From Pseudomonas sp. B21-056 (GTDB taxonomy: Bacteria > Pseudomonadota > Gammaproteobacteria > Pseudomonadales > Pseudomonadaceae): 64,000 nt of DNA. Within the stretch, counting starts at the first letter, position 1. Every line of letters begins with the position of its first letter. The stretch covers positions 5,270,001 through 5,334,000 of the forward strand of contig NZ_CP087203.1 in the NCBI RefSeq assembly GCF_026016325.1. Reading direction: 5' to 3'. The notes under the pieces were generated by a model. That model did no database searches, was not told the DNA's origin, and saw only the letters and a program-made list of their open reading frames with translations. A program made the translations under genes and the position numbers. This document shows, one piece after another, positions 47,206-56,493 of this stretch.

Positions 47206-47790
47206 CTAGAACAGATAGCCAATATAGATCGCCGCCCCACCACCGGCCTGCAGGCCAGCGTTCATACCCGCCATGACCAGAGCCCCTTTCGCCGACTGCA
47301 CCAATTGCCGGTTGACGATGGTGGCAGCCATCGAGGTCACGGGGCTGGAACTCAGCGCCACCGACAACGCCAGCAACTTGGGATCAAGCCCGAACAACAA
47401 CGCCGTGGCCGAACCGCCGACCACCAGACCCGCCCCCACTTCGGTATACATGCATGGCCCGGTGATGTCATCGCTGGTCAGATCGCGCTCGACCAGGGCG
47501 TCGCTGACAAACACCTTGCCGGTACTCGGGAAAGCCTCCGCCGCTCCGGCCGCACCTACGCTCTTGCCCTTTATCTGGATATTGATCTTGCCGAAACGCG
47601 GCAGTCGCGCGCCAAATCCGGCCCCCACCCCTACGCCGCCGTAGCGGTAGCTGACGTCCTCGCCCTGGGGCGAACGCAGGATGATCGAACCGCCACTGCC
47701 CGCCACCATCACCACGGTCAGACCGCCGCCGCTGGCGGTCTGGTACTGCCAGCGGCTTTCATTGACCGGGATCGGGATGTTGTAACTCAT
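47206..47790 (-). CDS. Uncharacterised Gly/Ala-rich membrane-associated protein
   Basis: A protein of 194 residues starting MSYNIPIPVNESRWQYQTAS, with AGGA before the ATG. It is rich in Gly, Ala and Val. The first half is predicted beta-like (GLTVVMVAGSGGSIILR, GGVGVGAGFGARLPRF), and the second half has hydrophobic stretches (GAGLVVGGSATALLFGLDPK and a C-terminal GGGAAIYIGYLF). I do not recognise the family. It follows the DUF3592 gene by two bases, so the pair is an operon. A pore-like or surface role is possible but unsupported. Confidence 0.6.
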   Translation of the reverse strand: MSYNIPIPVNESRWQYQTASGGGLTVVMVAGSGGSIILRSPQGEDVSYRYGGVGVGAGFGARLPRFGKINIQIKGKSVGAAGAAEAFPSTGKVFVSDALVERDLTSDDITGPCMYTEVGAGLVVGGSATALLFGLDPKLLALSVALSSSPVTSMAATIVNRQLVQSAKGALVMAGMNAGLQAGGGAAIYIGYLF

Positions 47791-47792
47791 GT

Positions 47793-48236
47793 TCAAAGTC
47801 CTTTATGTGAATGAACCGCACCGCGACCACGCAGGCGGATGACTTCCAGCAGACCGAAAATGGCGAACACCAGGCCCATGCAGCCCAATACCCCGGAGGT
47901 GCCCCAGAGTGCGGCCGGGTCATCGACGATGGCGCTGCCAGCCGGCTGCTCGGGCAAGTAATGCACCCGCACCGGCTGGTCCTGTCGATAGCCGAAGATA
48001 AAACCGCCCTGGGGGTAGGAAACTTTTTCACCGCTGCCGGTGGTAAAGACAATCTCGGGATGCGAGCCACCGGCATTCAAGTGGCTGACGACACCATCGG
48101 CGATCTGTGCGTGAGCGAGGAACTCGCGTCGATCAAGTGTGAGGTGGACGGCAATGCCCAACAAGCCGATACCGATCAGGGCAAACAGCAGGCCCCGCAA
48201 TATCTTCCCGAGGCGTGATGGGGGATGGTTGGCCAT
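47793..48236 (-). CDS. DUF3592 domain membrane protein
   Basis: A protein of 147 residues. Two hydrophobic segments (about 11-29 and 112-134) flank a beta-rich domain with the DUF3592 marks ADGVVSHLNAGGSHPEIVF, VSYPQGGFIFGYRQDQPVRV and HYLPEQP. The family has no known function. It lies immediately before the unrecognised Gly-rich gene and is probably cotranscribed with it. Confidence 0.75.
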   Translation of the reverse strand: MANHPPSRLGKILRGLLFALIGIGLLGIAVHLTLDRREFLAHAQIADGVVSHLNAGGSHPEIVFTTGSGEKVSYPQGGFIFGYRQDQPVRVHYLPEQPAGSAIVDDPAALWGTSGVLGCMGLVFAIFGLLEVIRLRGRGAVHSHKGL

Positions 48237-48303
48237 GGCAGGTCTCAGTATTCGTCCATGAAAGAGGGAGCTCAGGATAGCAAGAAGCTTTATCCAAGTC
48301 CGC

Positions 48304-48912
48304 TCATTTGCTGGCCGAAGCCATCAACACTCCAAAGCAGAAAAAGGTAGTACCCGACAGCTTGCCAACGATCCCTGCGCCCCTCTTCGTGGAGAGCCAG
48401 CCCCTGACACCGTTGGCCATAAGGGCATATCCGGTATGAACCAGTACGACGAGCAAGCCATAGGAGGACACCAGCAGGAAGAACTGGCTGTAGTAGTCAT
48501 CCCCCGGTTTGATGAACTGGGGGAAGACGGCAAGAAAGAAGAAACCAGCCTTGGGATTCAACAGCTGGATCGACAGCGCTCCGACGAATCGTCGCCACGG
48601 ACGCGACGACGTGACCTTGAGTTCCGGGATGAAACGCCTCATGCGCCACATCTTGACCCCAAGGTACAACAGGTACAGTGCACCGACGTATTTGAGGACG
48701 GTGAACGCGGTGGCGGATGTAGCAAGGATCAGTCCGACACTGGTGGCGGAAGCAGCCGCTACCACAAACGCCCCCAGCGCGATGCCGAAGATGCCGGGCA
48801 ATGCACCGCTCCAACCATGGCGCAAAGCGTTGGAAATCGTCAGCACCACCCCCGGGCCCGGGCTGAGCACGGTCAGGGTGGCCAGAATCAGAAACAGTCC
48901 GTAATTAACCAT
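48304..48912 (-). CDS. LysE family transporter
   Basis: A protein of 202 residues starting MVNYGLFLILATLTVLSPGP, with TTGGAG upstream. The SPGPGVVLTISNAL motif near residues 17-30 and about six membrane helices fit the LysE/RhtB exporters. It is divergent from the LysR gene at 49006, a common arrangement in which the LysR protein controls the exporter in response to the exported amino acid. An in-frame extension of 31 residues would overlap the LysR start and is rejected. Confidence 0.87.
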   Translation of the reverse strand: MVNYGLFLILATLTVLSPGPGVVLTISNALRHGWSGALPGIFGIALGAFVVAAASATSVGLILATSATAFTVLKYVGALYLLYLGVKMWRMRRFIPELKVTSSRPWRRFVGALSIQLLNPKAGFFFLAVFPQFIKPGDDYYSQFFLLVSSYGLLVVLVHTGYALMANGVRGWLSTKRGAGIVGKLSGTTFFCFGVLMASASK

Positions 48913-49005
48913 GAAACACTCCAAAGCAGTGGCGCTCAGAGTGGTGTGAAGGGGCGTCGCTGACAAACGCTTTAATTGCACCTGTGATATGACTAAATTA
49001 GACAC

Positions 49006-49971
49006 ATGATTTGCGACCTACCCCCCTTGAACGCCGTTCGTGCCTTCGCCGCTGCCGCTCGCCATCAGAGTTTCAGCCGTGCGGCTGAAGAACTGCATGT
49101 CAGCCACAGCGCTGTCAGCCGTCATATCAAGCTGCTCGAAGAGCACCTGGGGGTACTACTTTTCGAGCGCCGAACCCGTCAATCCGTCCTCACGCCGGCC
49201 GGCCAGACGTTCTATGAACAGGTCAGCATGGGCCTGGCGCAGATTGCCAATGCCGCGACCGCCCTGACCCGGGGCGCTTCACGGCGCAAAGTGACGATCA
49301 ATGTGCGCCCATCGTTCGCGGTGCGCTGGTTGATCCCGCGGTTGCCAAACTTCATGGCGCTGTATCCGGATATTCAACCTGAAGTGATCACCAGCACCCT
49401 GTCACCGGATCAATCGCGCGAAGCATTTGACGTCGTGATTCGCCGCGGACAGTCCGGGTGGTCGGCCAATGTTCAACCCCATGTATTACTGGAAGATGAA
49501 CTGCTACTGGTCGCCGCCCCGTCGCTGCTGCAAAGCCAGCCGCTGGACAGCCCCAACGATCTGCTCCAGCACACGCTGCTGACCGGCAGAACTCGCAGCA
49601 GCGACTGGCAGGACTGGGCCAAGTACGCAGGTATCGCTCAGTTGCGCACTCAACCGACCTTGCAGTTCGACCATATGCATCTGGTGCTGCAAGCCGCCGT
49701 CGATGGCCTGGGTGCCGCGCTGTGTCCGGCCTCATTGCTGGGCAGGGATTTATCCACAGGGCGACTGACCTGCCTGTTCCCTTCCTTGCGCCTGCCATTG
49801 ATCCGTTACTACTACGGCGTCTCCCAGGACGCACCGGCCGAAACCCAGGTGTTTATCGACTGGATGCTGTCTCATATCCATCAGGACGCAACAGCACCCT
49901 CGTCACCCGGCGCTCCTGAACCTCTACCACCGTCATGCGCCATGCCTGCCAACGGAGCTCATCGCCAATGA
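49006..49971 (+). CDS. LysR family transcriptional regulator
   Basis: A protein of 321 residues. The winged HTH is at about 5-65 ([40 protein letters not shown]), GcvA-like in sequence, followed by a substrate-binding domain (about 90-295). It is divergently transcribed from the LysE exporter gene, with under 100 bases between the starts, and probably regulates it. The last ~30 residues ([19 protein letters not shown]) look like an extension; the 3' end overlaps the convergent TerC gene by 119 bases. Confidence 0.88.
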   Translation: MICDLPPLNAVRAFAAAARHQSFSRAAEELHVSHSAVSRHIKLLEEHLGVLLFERRTRQSVLTPAGQTFYEQVSMGLAQIANAATALTRGASRRKVTINVRPSFAVRWLIPRLPNFMALYPDIQPEVITSTLSPDQSREAFDVVIRRGQSGWSANVQPHVLLEDELLLVAAPSLLQSQPLDSPNDLLQHTLLTGRTRSSDWQDWAKYAGIAQLRTQPTLQFDHMHLVLQAAVDGLGAALCPASLLGRDLSTGRLTCLFPSLRLPLIRYYYGVSQDAPAETQVFIDWMLSHIHQDATAPSSPGAPEPLPPSCAMPANGAHRQ

Positions 49972-51424
49972 CCGGCAAGCGATCCAGCAGACTCATGACC
50001 AATCCCGCAAGGGTCTGATAGTCCTCGGTGGCTTGCGCCTGGAAGCCCGTTTGCTCGCGAATCTGGCTGAGGTTCAGCGCACCGTTGATGAGAAAACCAC
50101 CCTCCTCGGCCACGATGTTCGGACCTTCGATTTCACTGGCATCGGGCAGCTCACCGGCGATGGATTCGAGGATGTCGGTCATGGTGAGCAGGCCCACGAA
50201 GTCACCGAACTCGTTCACCACAAAAGCGATGTGCGTCGACTCCTTACGCATCTGTTCCAGGGCGTTGAGAATCGTGAAACTGTCCAGCAAGTTGATTGCC
50301 TTGCGGGCCATGGCTTGCAGATCTGGCTCATGCCCCGCCAACAGCTCCTTGAGCAGCTCTTTCTTGTGGACGAACCCCAACGGCTCATCAACCTGACCAT
50401 TGCGAATCAACGGCAGCCTGGAGTACGACGAGTGCATCAGCCTCGTGCGGATCTCGTCTGGATCATCGGCCAGATCGAGGTGATCGATTTCCGCACGCGG
50501 GGTCATGACCCCGCGTATCGGGCGTTCCGCCAACTGAAGCACGCCGCTGATCATGACGCGTTCGCGTCGGTCGAACGCCGGCTCGGCTTCATCGCCCGAA
50601 AGCATGTCGGCAATTTCTTCACCCACCTCATCGGCGTCCAACCGGTGGCCGCCCAACAAACGCATCACCGCATGGGCGGTACGTTGGCGCATGGGACGAC
50701 GACCTTGCAGGCTCTTCTTGCGACGGGAGCGAGCCACCTGGTTGAACAGTTCGATCAGGATCGAGAAGCCAATCGCGGCGTAGAGATAGCCTTTCGGAAT
50801 GTGGAAACCCAGGCCCTCGGCGGTGAGGCTGAAACCGATCATCATCAGGAAGCCCAAGCAGAGCATGATGACGGTCGGGTGCCCGTTGACGAAGTTCGTC
50901 AGCGGCTTGCTCGCGACGATCATCAGGCCTATGGAGAAGATCACCGCGATCATCATGACCGACAAATGCTCCACCATGCCCACGGCAGTAATCACGGCAT
51001 CCAGGGAAAACACCGCATCCAGCACGACGATCTGCGCCACGATTGGCCAGAACATCGCGTAGGCCGCATTACCCGAACGCTGGGCCACATGGCCTTCGAG
51101 TCGCTCATGCAGCTCCATGGTGGCCTTGAACAACAGGAACACACCCCCGAACAACATGATCAAATCTCGGCCCGAGAACGTCTTGTCGAAGACCTCGAAC
51201 AACGGTTCGGTCAGGGTCACCATCCAGGAGATGCTGGCCAGCAAGCCAAGACGCATCAGCAACGCCAGGGACAGGCCAATGATACGGGCACGGTCACGCT
51301 GCTCGGGCGGCAGTTTGTCGGCCAGGATGGCAATGAAAACAAGGTTATCGATACCGAGCACCAGCTCCAGCACGATCAGCGTCAGCAGGCCAAGCCAGGC
51401 CGTGGGGTCAACGATCCATTCCAT
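49853..51424 (-). CDS. TerC family membrane protein with CBS pair and CorC domain
   Basis: A protein of 523 residues in three parts. TerC membrane domain, about 1-235, with [20 protein letters not shown] and [20 protein letters not shown] (acidic residues in helices, likely metal-binding). CBS pair, about 300-425 ([16 protein letters not shown]). CorC/HlyC transporter-associated domain, about 435-515. E. coli YoaE/YegH share this plan. TerC proteins are linked to Mn2+ or other metal export. It is monocistronic; its 3' end overlaps the LysR gene. Confidence 0.9.
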   Translation of the reverse strand: MEWIVDPTAWLGLLTLIVLELVLGIDNLVFIAILADKLPPEQRDRARIIGLSLALLMRLGLLASISWMVTLTEPLFEVFDKTFSGRDLIMLFGGVFLLFKATMELHERLEGHVAQRSGNAAYAMFWPIVAQIVVLDAVFSLDAVITAVGMVEHLSVMMIAVIFSIGLMIVASKPLTNFVNGHPTVIMLCLGFLMMIGFSLTAEGLGFHIPKGYLYAAIGFSILIELFNQVARSRRKKSLQGRRPMRQRTAHAVMRLLGGHRLDADEVGEEIADMLSGDEAEPAFDRRERVMISGVLQLAERPIRGVMTPRAEIDHLDLADDPDEIRTRLMHSSYSRLPLIRNGQVDEPLGFVHKKELLKELLAGHEPDLQAMARKAINLLDSFTILNALEQMRKESTHIAFVVNEFGDFVGLLTMTDILESIAGELPDASEIEGPNIVAEEGGFLINGALNLSQIREQTGFQAQATEDYQTLAGLVMSLLDRLPVIGDELRWQAWRMTVVEVQERRVTRVLLRPDGYETASSR

Positions 51425-51771
51425 GGGGTTATTCGCCCCCTCGGAAGGATTTCGTCAGATGGATGCAGCGTAGGGGAGGCGAAAAGCTACTGGGAGGCTC
51501 CATGGGGGTGTTCATATCGACCTGAAAGTGATTTGGGATAAAAATCCTACAGAATTTCAGGATGCTTCATACGAAGCGAATCATTACAGGATCTGACAAG
51601 CCCCCCCTGCGCTGCCAACCGAGCTGTGCCATTTTTTGGTGCGGCGACTATCCTCTTAGCTCGCTACCCACCTTGAAAAATTGTCCGCTTACAAGGTGAT
51701 AGCGCAACGCCATGGTCTGAATCTTGCCTTGTTAATCGTTATAACGCGGCCTCTTACAAAGGGGACCGAGA
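51425..51771. other. Intergenic control region before the second chemoreceptor
   Basis: About 350 bases between the TerC-family gene and a short plus-strand frame. It is more AT-rich than the flanks (e.g. GTTAATCGTTATAACGCGG near 51730). No repeat or RNA motif is recognised; it should contain divergent promoters, which I cannot place exactly. Confidence 0.4.
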
Positions 51772-51864
51772 ATGGGAAGTTTCGCTACAGAGCCCGCCTA
51801 CAGAGCGAACCAGGGCGAACTTCCGAGGCCTTTTAAAAGAACACCTGTTTCGGCATTTGTGTAG
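51772..51864 (+). CDS. Possible 30-residue leader peptide/small ORF
   Basis: The frame opens with ATG after AAAGGGG at seven-base spacing, an excellent ribosome-binding site, and encodes 30 residues (MGSFATEPAYRANQGELPRP then FKRTPVSAFV). It ends 43 bases before the ATG of the chemoreceptor gene. No homology is recognised. The strong translation signal directly upstream of a large gene suggests a real short peptide or upstream ORF, but composition alone cannot prove it. Confidence 0.35.
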   Translation: MGSFATEPAYRANQGELPRPFKRTPVSAFV

Positions 51865-51907
51865 AAACGCACAAAATCGGTGCAAGGGTGTTCAGGGGAG
51901 TATGGGC

Positions 51908-53965
51908 ATGCAGGCTTTTCTATCACCGGGCATCGGATTACTGGGACGTTTCGGCTTCGCCGGTAAATTCCAGCTGTTGTTCCTGCTTTTCATCCTGCCG
52001 CTCATGGGCAGCCTGTGGATCATCGGCCAGGACTATCGCGATCAACTCAGCCTGATTTCCGGGGAGCGTGCCGGGGTCCGCCAGTTGCTGGCTCTGGATA
52101 ACCTGGACAACCTGCTCACCGCCCAGCGCAACCGCGCCGCCCGTTGGCGAGCCACGGAAACCAATCGGCAACCCACGCCCGCCACCCTTGCCGCGATGGC
52201 GGCTTTCGATGCCGTGCAACCGGCCCTCAACCAGGCCGCCGATGACCTGAACGCCACCTTGCAGGCCGAAGGCGCCGAAGCCGACATCCTTGCCCGCTAC
52301 CAGGCCTTGCAGAACAGCCTCAAGGGCCTGGACTCGAAAAGCCTGGGCACCGTGGGTTGGTGGCCGGACGGTTACGACCGCTTCACCGCGGCCCTCAGTG
52401 CATTGCAGGCCCTGCGTGAACAGATCGTGATGGACAATCGCCTGACCCTCGCCTCCTGGCTCGAAACCTATCTGCTGACCCAGATCTCGACCCAGCAGAC
52501 CCCCGAACTGATCGAGCGGGTCGGACGCCTGGCCAGCGTCGGCCAGGCCTCGGTGGTGTCGGGCCAGTTCACCCTGCAGAGCCGCCTGCAACTGCGGGAC
52601 CTGCGCAGCCGCATCGGCGACGCCCGGGATCAATTGCTCAAGACCGGTGGGCTTTTGGAGGCACGCCTGCCCAGCGATCTGCAAACCTGGGCCGGCCAAT
52701 ATCAAGGCAGTCTCAAGCACCTGGACGCCGAACTGAAAGTGCTGGATGACGGCGTGTTCGGCGGCTCCATCAGCCTCAAGCCGGAAGACTTCGAGAAACA
52801 CCTGGACACCCTGCTGTCCGATCTGGCCGCCCTGCGCCAGCAATCCCTGGTGGCCCTGGATACACGGCTGAATCATTACCACAGCACGGCGATCCGTCAG
52901 TTCACACTGGTGGCGACAGTGCTGGGTTGCCTGGTGTTGGCGGCACTCTACCTTTTTATCTGCCTGCAAGCGTCCATCCGCCGCAGCGCCAGCGGCATCA
53001 CCTTGCTGGCCGAAGCCCTGCGTGACGGTAACCTCAGCCTGCAAGTGCCGGTGCAAGGACGCGACGAGTTGGCGGCGATCAGTACCGCCCTCAACGTCGC
53101 CGTGGTGCAATTGCGCAACAGCCTGCAGGGGGTCGATCACGAGACATCGCAGGTAAGCAATGCCGTGCGCACCCTCAACACCCACTCCAGCGGTGCCCTG
53201 GGAGAAGTCGAAGCCCAGCAGATGCAGATCAGCCAGATCGCCGCCGCCGCCACACAACTGGCTGCAACTTCCCAAGGCGTGGCGAAGAGTTGCGAACAGG
53301 CCTCCGACAGCGCCCAGCAGACCCGGCGCATCGCCGCCGACAGCAGCCGCGACAGCCAGCGCACGACCGCGAGCATCCAGCAGCTCAACCAGCGACTCAA
53401 CGACACCGCCGCCGCCTTGGGCCGGGTGAGCGAACAGGGGCAACAGATCCAACTGGTGGTCGACACCATTCGTGGCGTGGCCGAGCAGACCAACCTGCTG
53501 GCCCTCAACGCCGCCATCGAAGCGGCGCGCGCCGGGGAACAGGGGCGTGGTTTCGCGGTGGTAGCCGATGAGGTCCGCAGCCTGTCGCAGCGTACCCAGT
53601 CCTCCACCCAGCAGATCGCGGGCACAGTCGACAGCCTGCGCACAACGGTCAATGAAGCGGTCAGCCTGATGCAAGCCGCCTGCGAACAGGCACAGACCGA
53701 TGCGCAAGCTGTCACCAGCCTGGGCGAGCGCCTGGGAGAAATCGCCAGCGCCGTGCAAAGCGTCACCGATACCCTGGCGCAGATCGCCACCGCCGTGGAC
53801 GAACAGGCCAGCACGGCCGACGAGGTCAGCGGCAATATCCAGCAGGTCGATCAGGCCGCCATGCGCTTGCTGGACGGCGCACGGGCGGTGAACCTCGCGG
53901 CGGATACCCTGAGCCAGGGAAGCCAGGCGCTGAGTGCGAATACAGGGAGATTTCAGCTCAGTTGA
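51908..53965 (+). CDS. Methyl-accepting chemotaxis protein (4-helix-bundle type sensor)
   Basis: A protein of 685 residues. TM1 at about 20-40, a long alpha-helical periplasmic sensor at 41-330, TM2 at 332-354, then HAMP and the signalling domain with [20 protein letters not shown]. The start at 51908 (MQAFLSPGIGLLGRFG) has GGGGAG at seven bases; the ATG two codons earlier sits on top of that site and is less likely. The sensor's size and helix-rich look suggest a helical-bimodular-type domain rather than Cache; the ligand is unknown. Confidence 0.9.
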   Translation: MQAFLSPGIGLLGRFGFAGKFQLLFLLFILPLMGSLWIIGQDYRDQLSLISGERAGVRQLLALDNLDNLLTAQRNRAARWRATETNRQPTPATLAAMAAFDAVQPALNQAADDLNATLQAEGAEADILARYQALQNSLKGLDSKSLGTVGWWPDGYDRFTAALSALQALREQIVMDNRLTLASWLETYLLTQISTQQTPELIERVGRLASVGQASVVSGQFTLQSRLQLRDLRSRIGDARDQLLKTGGLLEARLPSDLQTWAGQYQGSLKHLDAELKVLDDGVFGGSISLKPEDFEKHLDTLLSDLAALRQQSLVALDTRLNHYHSTAIRQFTLVATVLGCLVLAALYLFICLQASIRRSASGITLLAEALRDGNLSLQVPVQGRDELAAISTALNVAVVQLRNSLQGVDHETSQVSNAVRTLNTHSSGALGEVEAQQMQISQIAAAATQLAATSQGVAKSCEQASDSAQQTRRIAADSSRDSQRTTASIQQLNQRLNDTAAALGRVSEQGQQIQLVVDTIRGVAEQTNLLALNAAIEAARAGEQGRGFAVVADEVRSLSQRTQSSTQQIAGTVDSLRTTVNEAVSLMQAACEQAQTDAQAVTSLGERLGEIASAVQSVTDTLAQIATAVDEQASTADEVSGNIQQVDQAAMRLLDGARAVNLAADTLSQGSQALSANTGRFQLS

Positions 53966-54028
53966 TGGGCATTTGCGGCGAGGATGGATAAGCGGTTGAA
54001 AGCGCAGAGAAATATTTCAGATTTACGC

Positions 54029-54057
54029 TTGACACATCCTCGCTACCGGCGAATAAT
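54029..54057 (+). promoter_or_regulatory. Sigma70 promoter of tRNA-Met
   Basis: TTGACA (54029-54034), 17-base spacer, AATAAT (54052-54057): a perfect -35 and a five-of-six -10, ending 11 bases before the tRNA. The GCGCGCC discriminator after the -10 is GC-rich, typical of stringently controlled stable-RNA promoters. Confidence 0.88.
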
Positions 54058-54068
54058 GCGCGCCACTT

Positions 54069-54145
54069 GGCTACATAGCTCAGTTGGTTAGAGCATAGCA
54101 TTCATAATGCTGGGGTCCGGGGTTCAAGTCCCTGTGTAGCCACCA
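54069..54145 (+). tRNA. tRNA-Met (anticodon CAT, elongator type)
   Basis: A 77-base cloverleaf. The acceptor GGCTACA/TGTAGCC is fully paired, with discriminator A and encoded CCA. The anticodon loop TTCATAA gives CAT. D arm AGCTCAGTTGGTTAGAGC and T loop GTTCAAGTC are standard. The sequence resembles elongator tRNA-Met rather than the initiator or Ile-CAU types. Confidence 0.95.
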
Positions 54146-54151
54146 AGTACT

Positions 54152-54186
54152 AAAAACGGCTTATCGAAAGATAAGCCGTTTTTTTA
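54152..54186 (+). terminator. Intrinsic terminator after tRNA-Met
   Basis: AAAAACGGCTTATC, loop GAAA, GATAAGCCGTTTTTTT: a 10-bp or longer stem with a seven-T tail directly after the tRNA, so the tRNA is a single-gene unit. Confidence 0.95.
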
Positions 54187-54223
54187 TGCCTTGAGAAAAG
54201 TACCGGCACCACACCGCTCCCAT

Positions 54224-54325
54224 GTAGGACCTGCCGCAGACTGCGATCTTTTGATTTTGATCTTTCGCTTGAGACTCAATCGCCTGGAGAAAGATCGCAG
54301 CCTCGCTTCGCTCGGCAGCTCCTAC
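54224..54325. repeat. Degenerate REPIN-like palindrome
   Basis: The right arm (AAAGATCGCAGCCTCGCTTC then GCTCGGCAGCTCCTAC) closely matches that of the element at 5122-5225, while the left arm (GTAGGACCTGCCGCAGACTG) has diverged. It lies between the tRNA-Met terminator and the ggt gene. Confidence 0.8.
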
Positions 54326-54408
54326 ACAAAGGATCCGGTTGATTTGCGCCATACGCCTCCCATCGCTACAGTCGCTCTCAATTCCCTGGCCCACGGATGG
54401 AGCGACAC

Positions 54409-56250
54409 ATGCTTACAAATCTCAAACCGAACCTGCATCGCCTGTCAGCCGTTTCGCTGCTGGCTGTCGCTCTTACCCTTGTTGCTTGTAAGACTCCCCC
54501 CTCCTCCTCCACACCCACATTACCCACCGCACCGGAAATCGCCTCCGGCTACCGCACCGACCTCCAGACCCGCCACGCCGCCAAACACATGGCCGCCGCA
54601 GCCAACCCTCTGGCGGCCGAAGCCGGGCGGGAGATGTTGCGGCGCGGGGGCTCGGCCATCGACGCGGCGATTGCGATGCAGGCGGTTTTGACGCTGGTGG
54701 AACCACAGTCTTCAGGCATCGGTGGCGGTGCGTTTATCGTGCTGTGGGACGGCAAGGCCGTGCGTACTTACGACGGTCGTGAAACGGCACCGGCCGGCGC
54801 TACCGAGCGACTTTTCCTGCAGGCCGATGGCAAACCCATGCCGTTTACCGCCGCACAGATCGGTGGCCGTTCGGTCGGCACGCCGGGTGTGTTGCGTGCG
54901 CTGGAGCTGGCACACCGAAAACACGGGCGCTTGAAATGGGCAACGCTGTTCGAACCGGCCATCAAGCTGGCGGAGCAAGGGTTCACGATCTCGCCCCGGC
55001 TGCACTCGATGATTGCCAATGACCCGTCGCTGCCAGGCTCGCCGGACATGGCCGCTTACTTCCTGAATGCCGACGGCAGCCCGAAAGCCGTCGGCACACG
55101 GCTGAAGAATCCGGCACTGGCCGGTGTGCTCAAGCGTATCGCCAACGAAGGTCCCGACGCGTTGTACGCAGGAACGGTGGCCCGGGAAATCGTCGCCAAG
55201 GTACAGGGTCACACCAACCCTGGCAGCCTTTCGCTGAACGACCTGAAAGGCTACACCGCCCGGGAGCGTGCGCCGCTGTGTACCGACTACAAGCGCTGGC
55301 AGGTCTGCGGCATGGCCCCACCTTCTTCCGGCGGGATCGCCGTAGCGCAGATTCTCGGGACCTTGCAGGCCTTGGAACAACGCGACAGCCACGCCGCCCT
55401 CGCGCCCTTGAAACCCATCAAGAGCGATAAACCCGCCGGAATCGAACCTGTGCCTGAAGCGGTGCATCTGATCGCCGAAGCCGAACGCCTGGCCTACGCC
55501 GACCGCGCCCAGTATGTCGCCGATTCGGACTTCATCCCCGTACCGGTCAAGGGACTGGTCGACCCTGGTTACCTGGCAGGCCGCGCCGGTCTGATCGGCC
55601 CGCGCAGCATGGGCGTCGCCAAACCCGGTACGCCGCCGGGCATCAAGGTAGCCTACGCGCCAGACCGCTCGCCGCTGCGTATTTCCACCTCGCAAGTGGT
55701 GGCAGTGGATGACCAGGGCGGCGCCGTGTCCATGACCACCACAGTGGAATCGGCATTCGGCTCACATGTGATGGTCCAGGGTTTCATGCTCAACAACCAG
55801 ATGACCGACTTCTCGTTCATCCCTGAAGAGAATGGACAAAAAGTCGCCAACCGCGTCGAACCCGGCAAACGCCCACGCTCATCCATGGCACCGACGCTGA
55901 TTTTCGACCGTCAGAACGGTGAGCTGCTGGCCGCTGTCGGCTCGCCGGGGGGCTCGCAGATCATCGAGTACGTGGCCAAATCGGTGATCGGCCTGCTGGA
56001 CTGGAACCTGGACCCGCAAACCGCGATCAACCTTCCCAACTTCGGCAGTCGCAATGGCCCCACCGAGCTGGAACAGGGCCAATTCAGTCCAGCATTGATC
56101 CAGGCACTGAAAGACAAAGGCCACACGGTGAGCGAGATCGACATGACCAGCGGCACCCAGGCGATAGTCCGGGTGCGTGACGCGCAAGGGAAAACATCAC
56201 TCGCTGGGGGAGCGGATCCTCGGCGTGAAGGGGAGGCACTGGGGGACTGA
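54409..56250 (+). CDS. ggt: Gamma-glutamyltransferase, lipoprotein form
   Basis: A protein of 613 residues. The N-terminus has a lipobox-like LTLVAC (C27), so it is probably an envelope lipoprotein acting on glutathione and gamma-glutamyl peptides. The autocatalytic nucleophile is inferred as Thr427 in RISTSQVVAVDD (E. coli has TTH at this point; here TSQ). Other motifs: SSGIGGGAF (101-109), the RSSMAPT substrate loop and the GSPGGSQI oxyanion glycines. GGAG precedes the ATG at 54409; the ATG four codons earlier lacks a site. Monocistronic. Confidence 0.9.
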   Translation: MLTNLKPNLHRLSAVSLLAVALTLVACKTPPSSSTPTLPTAPEIASGYRTDLQTRHAAKHMAAAANPLAAEAGREMLRRGGSAIDAAIAMQAVLTLVEPQSSGIGGGAFIVLWDGKAVRTYDGRETAPAGATERLFLQADGKPMPFTAAQIGGRSVGTPGVLRALELAHRKHGRLKWATLFEPAIKLAEQGFTISPRLHSMIANDPSLPGSPDMAAYFLNADGSPKAVGTRLKNPALAGVLKRIANEGPDALYAGTVAREIVAKVQGHTNPGSLSLNDLKGYTARERAPLCTDYKRWQVCGMAPPSSGGIAVAQILGTLQALEQRDSHAALAPLKPIKSDKPAGIEPVPEAVHLIAEAERLAYADRAQYVADSDFIPVPVKGLVDPGYLAGRAGLIGPRSMGVAKPGTPPGIKVAYAPDRSPLRISTSQVVAVDDQGGAVSMTTTVESAFGSHVMVQGFMLNNQMTDFSFIPEENGQKVANRVEPGKRPRSSMAPTLIFDRQNGELLAAVGSPGGSQIIEYVAKSVIGLLDWNLDPQTAINLPNFGSRNGPTELEQGQFSPALIQALKDKGHTVSEIDMTSGTQAIVRVRDAQGKTSLAGGADPRREGEALGD

Positions 56251-56267
56251 GCGGCTACCTGGCTCCC

Positions 56268-56486
56268 TCATGACTGTTCGTCCTCAGGTTGATACACCAG
56301 CAGGTCGGCGGGCTGACATTGCAGGTAGCAGCAGATGGCCTCTAGCGTCGCCAGGCGTATGCCCTTTACCTTTCCCTGCTTCAACAGGGAAAGGTTGGCT
56401 TCCGTAATGCCGATTGCCGCAGCAAGGTCCTTGGATTTGACCTTGCGTGTCGCCAGCATCACATCCAGTTGAATAACGATAGGCAT
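56268..56486 (-). CDS. Small XRE-family (Cro/C1-type HTH) regulator, YozG-like
   Basis: A protein of 72 residues, essentially one helix-turn-helix domain (KSKDLAAAIGITEANLSLLK). It starts MPIVIQLDVMLATRKVKSKD. It follows the DUF2975 gene by seven bases on the same strand. DUF2975 membrane protein and YozG-type regulator pairs recur in bacteria, implying that the membrane protein controls or is controlled by the regulator. Targets are unknown. Confidence 0.85.
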   Translation of the reverse strand: MPIVIQLDVMLATRKVKSKDLAAAIGITEANLSLLKQGKVKGIRLATLEAICCYLQCQPADLLVYQPEDEQS

Positions 56487-56493
56487 GGGTATC

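Noticed and set aside
51938..53758. Open frame of 606 codons opposite the chemoreceptor at 51.9 kb
   Set aside because: Shadow of a clear MCP; no domain or start signal.
54069..54145. tRNA-Met 3' end as an integration site for a mobile element
   Set aside because: No integrase, phage gene or repeated copy of the tRNA 3' end is found downstream; the neighbours are ordinary genes.
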